DNA of 64,000 nucleotides from Heterobasidion occidentale. Taxonomy: Eukaryota; Basidiomycota; Agaricomycetes; Russulales; Bondarzewiaceae. The DNA lies in NCBI GenBank assembly GCA_039111635.1, contig JBCAQO010000014.1:1116001-1180000 (forward strand), written 5' to 3'. This document shows positions 35,638-46,458 of the stretch, piece by piece. Each line of letters opens with the position of its first letter. The first letter of the stretch is position 1. Under the pieces are notes generated by a model. That model was given only the letters and a program-made list of their open reading frames with translations. It searched no databases and had not been told where the DNA came from. A program made the position numbers and the translations under genes.

Positions 35638-38290
35638 TTAAGCAAACAGCCCGACAACGACACCCTGCATTTTGCCATCCCGGATCGCCTCGTGGATCAG
35701 GGAGACATTTTGACCAATCGTCACGTCTTGGACGCCCAGTCCCTCTGAGAATAAGTCGAGATTCTCTTTTCCATGCATGCCAATGCCGAGTGTCACTCTG
35801 ACAAACTCGTATATTGGCCTCGTCTTGTTGAGGTACGCACTTGCCGGCGCTGGCCCACGGGCACCTGTCAGATAATCGGTGCGGAGGGTGTTGAGCAATT
35901 CAACAGCGCGGCTGGACACGGCTCCGCGGAAGGCAGGGAGGGCAGAGAGAGCAGTGATATCGACGGCGGCAGCAGATGATGTGAAATATTCGACCAAAAC
36001 GGACGAGGAGGCAGAGCTGACAGCGGCCATGCGCGGAACAGCATCCATCGTGCTTGTATGATCAAGAGTCTTGAACATGATTGACGACACTTTGCGCAGG
36101 ATGGATGAAGCATCTGAAGGCGTGAGGCTCGCACCAAAGTGAGTGCGCAGCTCCTCATCTACAATCTCGGCAAGACCGCGACGGAACTCGAATTGCATGG
36201 CCCTCAGGTCGAGCGCTGAGGATAGAGTTTAGAGAGGAAGGAAGAAACCGATGATTCACAAACTTACCTTGACAAATCAAATAGATATATGTCGAGGTCA
36301 GCAATGAGAGTACTTCAAGTGAGTTGATGGTGGCACGGGCCGATATCAAAGCCAAGGAGCTAAACGAAACCATTTAGTCCTTCAGCGTGACAGTGTATGA
36401 TGAAGACCTTACTTGACAGCCTGATTATGCATCTCCGCGGACTGAATGTGAGTCGATACAGGACTAGCAAGGTAGCCGAGCTCCCCGACATAGGCTGCGA
36501 CGGCAATGTCCAGGCCCTTAGTATGGTAGTTCAAGGAAGGATCGCTGGCAGCGAGCGAAGGCGGAAGACCGCGATTCATCGTTGGGTTGATGAGCTCTGT
36601 CGATTGAGCAAAGAGAAGCTTTCCGATGTGATGAAGAGCGAGGCGGGTCTTTTCCATGGCATTCGTCACCGCCATGGCCTGGAAATTGCCACCGTGATGA
36701 ACATCTCCCGTCTCTCCGTCAAACAGCGGGTTGTCCGTAGCTGATATGTAGTGAGTATGGGGAAGGACGAAGTTGCCAGATGGAACGTACTGGAGTTGCA
36801 TTCCAAAGTGACGGTGTTGAGAGCCGAAATGATGTCCTCAATTTGAGGGCCTAGGAATTGAGGTGCGGTACGCAAAGGGTACCGATCCTGACGTAGCTCG
36901 CCGTCATCCTCCTCAATTGTCACCTCCTTTTCTTCGGCGTGAGCAAACTGGCTGCCCTCCAGAAGATCCCAGATTGTCCGAGCTGCTTCCACCTGAGTAC
37001 TTCGATTAGTTGACGTATATGTATGTAACCTTGAAATATACAGACCTGCCCCGGATGAGGACGAGCGACCTCGTGAATGAAGTAGTGGTAGTTGCCGCGT
37101 TCGCCAAGGAGAGCCTCGGTTCCCATAGCTGTGCAGACTTGGGCCAACATCGCGAGGTGAGCGGCATCGTTCAAAGCAAGTGCGGCAACGGATGCGGAAA
37201 AAGCGGTTCCATTCAAGACACCGAGGTGCTCCTTAGCTGCCAGAGGGATAGGGGCAATATTGTGTTTGGCAAGTGCATCGCGCGAAGAAACAATCTGGCG
37301 AGCTCCGAAGACCGAGGGCCCATCAAAGACTCGGATTGAAGGGTTACCTATAAGTGTACCCGCAATGTACGAAAGAGGGGAGAGATCTGGCCGCAAACAA
37401 ACAGTGAGATTTGAGAGCAGATAGAGTTGATGATCGGCTCACCTCCCGAAGCCGAAATGCTGCCGCGGAGCGGCACGAGTGGAGTGATGTTGGAACGCAA
37501 AAGCTCTATCATCTTCTCCACAAGCTCCCATCTAACACCGGAGTGACCACGAATCAAGGAATTGGCGCGCACAAGAATAGCGCCTCGTACCCAAGACTCG
37601 GGCATGCTGGTAGATGCTAAGGGGTCTAGAAGAGGAAGCGCGGGAAGCGGGCTCGACGTTGAGGAGGGGAGTATGCCCGAATGCTGGTGCTGTAGGAGGG
37701 CACTGCCGAGAGCAAGCGTATCGGCCGTTCTGGTGTCCGCTACACATCTCATGAGCAAATTGATCCAAAGATGACGATCAAAATAACCTACCGCTCCCAC
37801 CAAACCCTGTGCTCACACCGTAGACACTTTTCCCACCATCGACCTTGCTAACAACCAGATTGCGTGATTTTGCAATACGTTCCCGGATGGTAGGGGTATC
37901 ACTGAGAGCGACGGAAGCGTTGTATCGAGCGGCAGCTGCAACTGCGGGGATAGACAGCGACTGCCCATCCAGAGTGACTACCTTGCCATTTCTGGGGGAA
38001 GGCACGATACGTTAGGGACAAGCAGTCGTTGCAGACGCATAGTGGGGGTGGGGTCGACGTCATGCCGATCAATGCCCCGTCACGTACCTATAGCCTTCAA
38101 GCTCGGTGAAAGACTGGATGAACCGTGTGATCAAGTCGGAAGAGGGGCGGTCCCCCCTATGCTCGGTATGAACGGCGTTGGGGACGTCATGGACGAGGGC
38201 CTTCAGTGCGGCGACGGTAGCTGGTGACTTGTGGATCCCATCGGCGCGGTGTGCAGCGGCAGTGCGTGGCTCGGTAGAAAGAATGGTCAT
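35638..38290 (-). CDS. PAL: Phenylalanine ammonia-lyase
   Basis: PAL deaminates L-phenylalanine to trans-cinnamate and ammonia. Eight exons (38290-38088, 37991-37792, 37739-37443, 37386-37046, 36992-36791, 36740-36413, 36359-36268, 36215-35638) give about 746 residues, the usual fungal length. All are in phase. The MIO prosthetic-group triad Ala-Ser-Gly lies in [19 protein letters not shown], with the splice directly after the Gly. Other hallmarks: [20 protein letters not shown] with the catalytic Tyr loop, [31 protein letters not shown] and [19 protein letters not shown]. The C-terminal helical region ([16 protein letters not shown] and after) is intact. Position next to a carboxylate-reducing A-T-R enzyme makes use of cinnamate in a specialised pathway conceivable. 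PAL can also act in phenylalanine breakdown. Confidence 0.96.
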
Positions 38291-40861
38291 CCTGAGCGAG
38301 GGTGGAATGGAAGCGGCAGGGGGATGTGGGTGTTGTCGAATGGCGAGCCCATTTATATGTCTCCATGTGTGTGGATACGCAAACCCGACGGGAATTGGAC
38401 TTCAATCAGGAAACTAAATCGAGCACAGCTGCGCCCTGGAGAGCGGTTGACTCCAGCGTCTGATCAAGTCCATTTTGCTCGGCAGAGCCAATCGTTCAGC
38501 TTCAGATCCGTCCGGATATGACCTGGAGATCCGGCCGTCCAATGACCGTCCTCCGAACCCACCGTGAAGGAGCAACTTCAGGTAAGGTTGCTGTAGTGAC
38601 CTCAACGCTAAAAGGACTATACATATTTCACAGGGTTTAACTTGGCGGTGTGCAATTGGAAGCTCTACCGTGGAAACTTGACCGTTACGATTTCGCTGAT
38701 TTGATAATCGACAAGTCTCTTGTCCTCGAATGCCTCGAACGAGCTCGAACGCCGCTGCTGATTTGCTTTGACTCGTATCATTCACTGCCTGTCGAGTTCA
38801 GGGCCCAACACTCGCGCTGCAGTCCCATCGGCAAACAACTGCTCCTGTGAAACATTGGGAACCAAAATTTCCAGCATCAATACATGCCTCCGGAAATAGC
38901 CGTGATCACCATTTTATCGCATTACAGCACCTGTGCACGCAGCGCAATCCCATGGTAACTTATGACCAGTCCATTCAACTCCTGTCCAAAGCATGTGTAC
39001 TGGTGTGTCTACGAAACGCCACGCCGCATCGTAGATCCCTCGCAGTCACTGTCTCGTCATTGAAAAATAAGCGTTTCTGCGCCACTCGCATTGACACTGG
39101 ACCGACGTCAAGATGAGTAAGATACTCAAGTTACGGCGCTTGTCGTAAAAGTGCGTCTGGAGCCGAGTTTCACCTTCACAGAGAGATAATAGTCTCATCT
39201 CGTAACCGGTGATATTGCAAGAGGCTTTCACGACTGGACAGGGCTGATATCGATGATTTACGCATGGATGCTCTCGCCCAACATAGTGCTTCTGATCTTC
39301 TATATCGCGGCCTCGTGGCCGGCGCTGACCTCTTCTCGCTATTGTTAGCATTTCAGCGCTATGCAATGGTGTATTATCACTAAACTATGGTGAACGAACC
39401 TTGATAGCGCATACGTTTTCATGAAAATCATCAGGCGTTTTCCCACTCTGAGCGCCACCTTTGTGATCGCGGTCTTCATTCGACTAATGTTTGCTCGTCC
39501 ACTCAATGTCCTCCACATCCGTTTCATGATGCATTCATCAACAAAATGTGTAGGTACAACATCTGAAAAACCCACACTCAAGCAGTGCTATTTGTATCTC
39601 ATTCGATGGCCGGTTGTCCATCTCCGGACCCGGACACCCCCTGTACGTCACTTACTTTATGGGCGGCTGTGTACCCACTCATATCTAATGAATCACAGCT
39701 GACAGGTCGTAGGAAGAAGCTGATGCCAAGATCCTGTAAGATTTTCTGATCAACAAGGAGGCAACAGAAGCTCACACGTAACGTGCAAGGAGCTCTCTTT
39801 CTCCATGAGTCTGACAACAGCGATGCCCAAATCGTTGATGGACCTGATGCGCATGGTCTTGAAGTCAATGATCCGCTTAACTCACATACATCTGTCAACC
39901 TTCGACATATTGACATCGTGGATCCAGGTCTGCCAATCTGCATGTAATGATCATCATCAGTCCAACATCTCATCTCTGGTGCTCGGTGATGTTAGCCCCT
40001 AACCCTAGTTTCAGTCTTCATCGGGGGCGGCGACTGGGCGGCGATCAGGTTCGTCTCAGTTGAAGCTGGAGGCTCTGAGAGTGAGAATGTACATTACGAG
40101 AGAACTTGTCATCTCTCGAACAGAACGGCGTGGACGGAGGATTGCACGTCCGTCCATTCAGTGCATATGCCTAACGGTGCTTTTAGCCGACTCGGGGCAC
40201 ACTTTATGCAAATGGGACGCTTCCATACCCCGAAGGTTCGAGCAGGTGATGGGTACACCATGGGGAAGTACACTTCTTTCGTGATCAGTTCATTGCCCGT
40301 CGACCTATGTTGACCGCATGGATGTTCTCAGCCTCAGGGGTAGAGCCGCAGCCTGTTCCGGCGAATTGACTGGCCTTCAGACGGACAACATCTGTGAACG
40401 TCGTGCCCTTTTGTAAAGAGCGGAATCGAAAAGGGGAAGGGGTTACCAGTCGGGAGGTTACCCAGTCCGTTGAGCAGAGCTCTATAACGCTAGATTCGTC
40501 AGTATTGAGCAACGGAAAGACATTCCGAGATGACTGCCGGAACTTCCGCAAAATTTGTGCATAATGTGCAGGGCTGTGAAGCAGCCCTGCAAGAATTTGG
40601 TAGCTCCATAAATGCTGACCGTGAGTCACACAACACTCACTGTACGGAAGGGATAAAGCAAAGGAGTTATGTGCGCATATTATTAGGTGTATGGGGAATC
40701 AGAAGCGGAGCGATAAAATCATACCCAGAAGTGGTGGCGCATACCAGCGGTCGCATCATACCAGGGTCTCGCCGGCGATAACAGAAACATCACAGATAAC
40801 ATAACACTATCAGCATGCGGCAAGCTCCAAAGAACCCGGACTGAGCCTGGGCAGAATCAGG
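38291..40861. other. Gene-poor interval
   Basis: About 2.6 kb with no gene I can support. The open frames are short. One minus-strand stretch at 39830-39890 reads IRSINDLGIAVVRLMEKESS and another near 40400-40600 reads LLHSPAHYAQILRKFRQSSR, so there may be decayed coding sequence, but neither has a start, stop or splice structure. A telomere-like CCCCTAACCCTAG near 39998 stands alone. No terminal repeats or transposase motifs were seen. Confidence 0.45.
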
Positions 40862-42622
40862 TTACTTAGAGCGCACCCGCTTGGTCTTGCGCCCTGTGTG
40901 ACCTTCACCGTCTTCATCTTCGCTTGCGGATGCCACGCGCTTCGTGGTGGCCTTTGTTCTTCTAGCTGGCTTTTGAACCTTAGCACCGTCGTCGTTCTCG
41001 TCATCAGACGCAAAAGGATCGCTATCCGCTTGCTTTTTCAACTTCAATTTTGGTTTTGATTTTGCTTCTGTCTTGACTTTTTCTTGTTTCTCTTCATCCT
41101 TATACGGCTTTGGTTTAGCAACTTCTTCGGCAGACGGCGAAGGATCATGTACGCCAGTCTTGGCAACCGCTTTATTGGTCTCAAGTTCGGCAAAATACGC
41201 GTCTTTGAGGGCCTGAAGACAAGCTTATAATTAGAACGTCCCAGCGGATAATGATTAGGACGTACCTTTGCTTCAGAAGCTTCAATGAGGCCATTAGGCT
41301 TCCAGACCTACATGACAACTGATAAGAGCCTTGCTTACTAGAGCACGAGGCCTTGATGTACTCACTGTTGAATGTATTCCACTTGGATGTTTGCTGTCTA
41401 AGCCTACTCAAAGGGAATCAATAAGTCCGAATATGCGCACGAATTTCCACGGATTACCGATGGCTGTGTACAGGTTTGCTTTGACACCTAGAACGTTCAT
41501 ACCGTGATTGCGGAGGAGGACACGCATGACCTTTGTCCCACGTAGGTATCACTTAGCCCAAGATTGACGGATCCAAGGGACGCTCGTACCTCTGTGACCG
41601 CAGCTTTATCGTACACATTTGGAAGGTAGATGCACAAAAGGTGTTGATAGTTTGGCGTCTCGCTTTTGGGGCAGGTCGCCACTTTCGCCAAGGATGCAGA
41701 AGTAGAAGATAGTGGTCCAGATACAAGTGATGCTACATCCACGCGTTACTGCCGTTATTTTCGCTTACGGAAATGCCAAGTTAGAATGACATACTGGCGA
41801 TTGTGGACCATATAGTATCGACTTTCTCAGGAGGAGCGAAGATGAGCCTGTAGTTTGCCTCTTCAGTACATATAAGTCGCAGCAGGATCATTGATCAGCG
41901 CCGAGATGAAACATCACCATTTCCCTGAGACATAACCATTCTGGGTTGATATCTCTGTCAAACGTTCAGTGGCTTTTGCTTGTTCCTATGTATGTATTTC
42001 CGTTGTCATGGTTTCTGGCAGATGAGAGATGCCTAACTCACTGCTTCCCGAAGTTCTTTCTTGCTCTTTGCCCCGGTTTTCTTGTTCGAACGAGTTGGGA
42101 TTGTGCTATCATTCTATGCGCAAGCATGATGAGTTGAGGTCGTTCGTGGATAGTTTTGAGCTAATTACCTTGATTTTCTCGACCCTCTCCGTGACTTCTT
42201 TCACTACACATCACGTAGCCTGAGACGTCAATGTGGTGGGAGTCTTGAGAGCGAAGATACACACGCAAATTGATAGCTTCTTTAATGGCAGTTTCTTCTC
42301 CGGAGTCCTTTGGAAGAGCTTGAGATCCTTGTACCCATATCCACTTGGAATTATAAGATTCGATGAGGCGGAAGGTATCGCATAGCGAAAGAGCCAAGTC
42401 CGTACCGGTTTGGTGCCGTCGTCTTGGACCAGGGAAGGTTTGTACTATATTTATTTCATCATTGAGATCGCGTCGGCGCACTGTCCGACCTTCAATGAAA
42501 GGAAAATCAGACCTTGGAGAGAAATGAGTTCAGCGGAATGTCAGCCGCACAACTTGGAGACCATGCATAAGAGTATGATTCCAATTGGGTACCACGTCTT
42601 CGGACTGCTTTTTCTCACTCAT
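40862..42622 (-). CDS. DUF1917 / BLES03-like protein
   Basis: Member of the UPF0696 (C11orf68/BLES03) family, whose fold resembles eIF4E but whose function is unknown. The start MSEKKQSEDVVPNWN is at 42622. Blocks in order: YNSKWIWVQGSQALPKDSG, RLIFAPPEKVDTIWSTIA, NYQHLLCIYLPNVYDKAAVT, MNVLGVKANLYTAIG, VWKPNGLIEASEAK. An unusual basic/acidic C-terminal extension follows, KPKLKLKKQADSDPFASDDE and KPARRTKATTKRVASASEDE, ending in GRKTKRVRSK. That tail looks like a nuclear-localisation region and is longer than the core family needs. Many short introns; exon boundaries near 42540-42470 are approximate. Confidence 0.75.
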
Positions 42623-45600
42623 TCGAGTAATCTTATGAATCCTGCTGAGCGGTGAGTGAGAATTGGAATGTCGTGGCGGTGGCAGAGAGTCAAGCTCAAG
42701 AGAGACTCAAGAGCGCGACGAAACTCGAGAGGCGCGTTGTGTGCTACTGTTTGCCAGTGCTTGCCACCGTTCCTCGTCAATGTTCCACTTCCAACTTTTC
42801 ATCATCTTGTCAACGCACGGACATTCATCCAACAAGAGATATCTATGCGATGCGAGGATGTTCAATTTTCTTTGATTTCCTTTTGAAAGTTACCAGGACT
42901 GGTCGCGCCATCTTTATTCACCAGATAGCAGCGTGCGACCTCATCCGGCCGCGCCAACTTCAGGCTTCAGGGGACGCCTATAGCGGAGACAAAGCATCCG
43001 GTTGCTCATGTCACGACCAAAAAAAAAATCCGCGTGTGTAACCGTATCATGGTATGTGAGGGCTGAGCGCTGAGTGTCCAGGTGGGCCTTCATCCGAACT
43101 TGCAACTGCCTCGATCCCACAAAGTGCGTCTTTTTCTGATACGACGAAATCATCAGAACACTACGCCGTCTCACATTTCTCAACGTCCCCTTTTCCTGGT
43201 TATACTTTCTGTCTAGAGAGGACCTTGACCTTGTTGAATTACATTCTTTCATGAAAGGCGGGCTAGTCTTATCGCTCTATACCAGGACCCACTCTTCTCA
43301 TAGCTTCTCATTCTGTACACGTTAGGGGCTTGAAATTATAATATCGAGCACATAGGCACTTACCCAGCGGTTGGAACAAATCAGCTTTCGATTATCGGTG
43401 GGTGACTGCCGTGAAACCGTCCGGATGTTCCTTTCCGGCAGATGGCCGCTGGTACACACACCGCTCCAAAGGTTCGTCTATTAATTGATTTTTCATTGTG
43501 TCGTTACAATAGTTCATCGTTCCACTCAGGGTCACCCTGGACCAAAATATCCAAATCGTTCCAGCGCGTAATTCGAATCGGGTTCTCATGTTCACGACCG
43601 CCGTGTGTAAGACACCACCAATTAAGATCCGAGCCGCCTCTCTAGGAACGAGGTTCTGTCCACCAACCAGCTCTCTCACAAGATCCGAGGCTTCTTCCCG
43701 CTCTACATATGCCCAATGACGTTCTATAAGCGCATGTGCTCGTCAAAATCGAGACCCTTGTTCGGGACTGATGGCAGAATCCGTGGATCAGAGATTCTTT
43801 ACACCGTATTTCGGTGAACCATTTGAACTTCCGGTTCTATGACATCAGTCTTGCTGATGGGATATCTACAACTGTCCATCGTCTAGCGATCGCGGGCCGG
43901 GTATATCAACCACATTATAACGTCTCAGGACACCGAGAGCATGAACGCTTGAATCTAAATCACCCGCCGAGCTATCTTGGATGCATGTCGATTCGTTATT
44001 TGAACGACGAATTCTCTTCATTCATTCAGAGGATCCGTTTAAAGGGTTCATCTGGGTACCGCACGAGTAATCCCGGCGTTTGTTTGCATGCAGTCTCTAG
44101 AACACTAAAACCTTCCATCAGAGCGTTTAGACTGACCGATAGGGGAACTTCCTTTGGTGACCGTGCTCCGCGGTGAAGATGGGTACTCTGACTTTTGTTG
44201 CATGTGTTCATCTGGCAGGCATTTTTCATGACATGGCGTGTCTGCTCCTCGCTGACATCATATGCGCGCTTAGTTGTATCAAGACTCATACAACATACCG
44301 AAGGCTTAGTTGTATCAAGACTCATACAACATACCGAAGTTTCCACTAGTTTCCAGCGTAAGATAATAATCGACGATTTTCATTCTCCCGTCATCAGGAT
44401 GTACACTTACTACTCACTTACTGTGCTACTGCAGGGATGTAGACGTCAGATCATGACAGGATTTCAACAGCCTACAAATGCTACTGCGTGAATCGCGATC
44501 CGGGCGAAAGTACGTCAACAGCTTCCATTGTACTGACCATCTGACATTAAACCAGAGGCAGATGCATGGCATGTAGTTGCTGGATAATTCAATCCCGTTG
44601 TCGTTCAAGTGTTCGAGTTTGGTGATTCTCAAGTCCCACACCATGGTACATCACTCCCACGATGAACCTGTCTCCATCGGCAGTCAAACAGGTGAGCCAC
44701 TGGGCTGCGGATTCCCCTGGATTCCTGCGGCTGAATGCAGCAATGCCATAGTACCGATGCAGAGTCACTGCGCGAGATTGCCTTGCCAAGGCCAGGAGAA
44801 TCTATATCTTCATTCCTAGGGACCGTACATCTGGTACCCGAAGATGCCGACTGTCGTGGATTCCTGTCATCGTGGATCTGTTTACGGTGCGCCACATATG
44901 CAATAAAGACGAATAGGCTTCATTTCACGAGTGAATGGGTCTGCGCGTGTCATAGTCTCAGTCTTCACACCATTGAATGGTTCCTTCCACAGATCGCAGG
45001 GCCTGCGAATGATCTGTGAATGCATGGCTTGGGCTCATGTGGTGTCAGGACGCGAAGCTAGGTCTGGTGGTTTGCTGGGAGCGGGTTGATAAGCATATCT
45101 CCAGAATTGTAGCATTTCTGATGGTGGGCAGCAATTTGCCACTCAGCTTGCCAGTCTGATATTCGATGGCGAGCCGCATCGGAGAGCCAAGTACGCCTTC
45201 GCGGCCATTGGATCTGATGCGTCGCACTCTCCAGCGCTGCGTTAGCACCTCCACGCACGCATGTGTCTCGCGAGTGGCTCGATACACGTTTGACCTTTAT
45301 ACTCAAGTGCCTGTCCGCAGCCTTTCTACAGATCCAGTTGGAGCGGTTACAATCGAATCAGATTCTGGCACTAGAATCACCGGGAACGAGCAGTCGGATC
45401 AGGTCCCCAGGGTCTTTCGGTGCAGATCCTGCATTTCATCATGGAGCCACGGCCTCACACCACCGATGCGATCGCAATCAACAGAGACCACGCCTGTCTG
45501 TCTACCGCGGAACCGCATGGTATGGAGCACCCCGAGAAACCCATCCACCACCTACTTGCTTGTGGTAGCGGAATACGGCGGCCTGTCGCTTTTCCTATGC

Positions 45601-46458
45601 TCCTGCCTTGTACCTGTCAGACAGCCGAAGCGCTCAAACTCTCACCGGTGCTTCATCGACATCATGGCGTCTGCGTCTAAACCCGGGGCGCCCTAGTAAG
45701 TAAGGAGAACGACGCCTACTTAGTGCGTCGGACCCGCCTGAGGGGACCGCACGTTCTGATCTGAGCCAGTTCTGAGCCTCGGTGGTCTCATTGGCATCCG
45801 TGTGTCTCCAGACGCCCGATCTGAAAGCTTCTGAGGTTCGCGAAGGAGACAGAGCTATTAGCTGAAGCACTTGGCGCTGGAATGGTCCCCCATGGTCCTT
45901 CGCAGCTTCCAAATTTCAACAGATCTCGACGGCATCGCCGATCAGCCAACGGATCCGACGCTGTCCCTAGCCGACCCTGACCAGCCCTAGCCTACCTGCT
46001 ACCTCCTGGTACCTACCTACCGTGCCAAATCTCCCAGAGGAGGCCAGAGGACCAGAGAAGATCTTTTCTTTTGCCTCACGAGCAAAAGACAGTCGCCATC
46101 GTTGATCGTGCCTACCACACGCAATCGACCTGACAGTCCTCGAAGCCCGAATCGTCAAACCCAGATCCCAGCCGACGCACAACAACACCGCGCGCGAACG
46201 AGCACTCTCTTCCAGACACCAAAAAAAATAGATTATAAACACGTATGTATGGGCGTGCTCGCCGCAAGCCGTACAGACATCGTTCAGGCGCGCTTGCCAG
46301 CTCGCATGCGCGCGTGCAATGCACGTCCGGGCGCGCGCGGCGCCCTCCCGGACGTGTCTGCTTTTGTGCGTCGTACGCTGTATTTTCCGCGCTCCACATT
46401 TCGCGTTCCGCATCACGGGCGTTCTCTTCCCGCCTCGCGTTTTTCGCCGCGACACGCT
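42623..46458. other. Long gene-poor interval
   Basis: About 3.8 kb without a gene I can support. Protein-like minus-strand stretches appear at 43600-43740 (HALIERHWAYVEREEASDLV, then RELVGGQNLVPREAARILIG), at 43530-43590 in another frame (PIRITRWNDLDILVQGDPEW), and near 44590-44790. They lie on one strand in descending order, so they may be exons or remains of one unrecognised gene. A 36-base tandem duplication sits at 44268-44339. Composition turns GC-rich from about 46,100 onward, where the CPA2 3' flank begins. Confidence 0.45.
44268..44339. repeat. 36-base tandem duplication
   Basis: Two identical copies of a 36-base unit, 44268-44303 and 44304-44339, beginning GCTTAGTTGTATCAAGACTC. The length is a multiple of three, so a minus-strand frame through it repeats the twelve residues PSVCCMSLDTTK. 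There is no evidence that this frame is translated. Perfect identity suggests a recent duplication. Confidence 0.9.

Noticed and set aside
38291..40861. Transposon in the gene-poor interval
   Set aside because: No transposase, reverse transcriptase or terminal repeat motif was recognisable.
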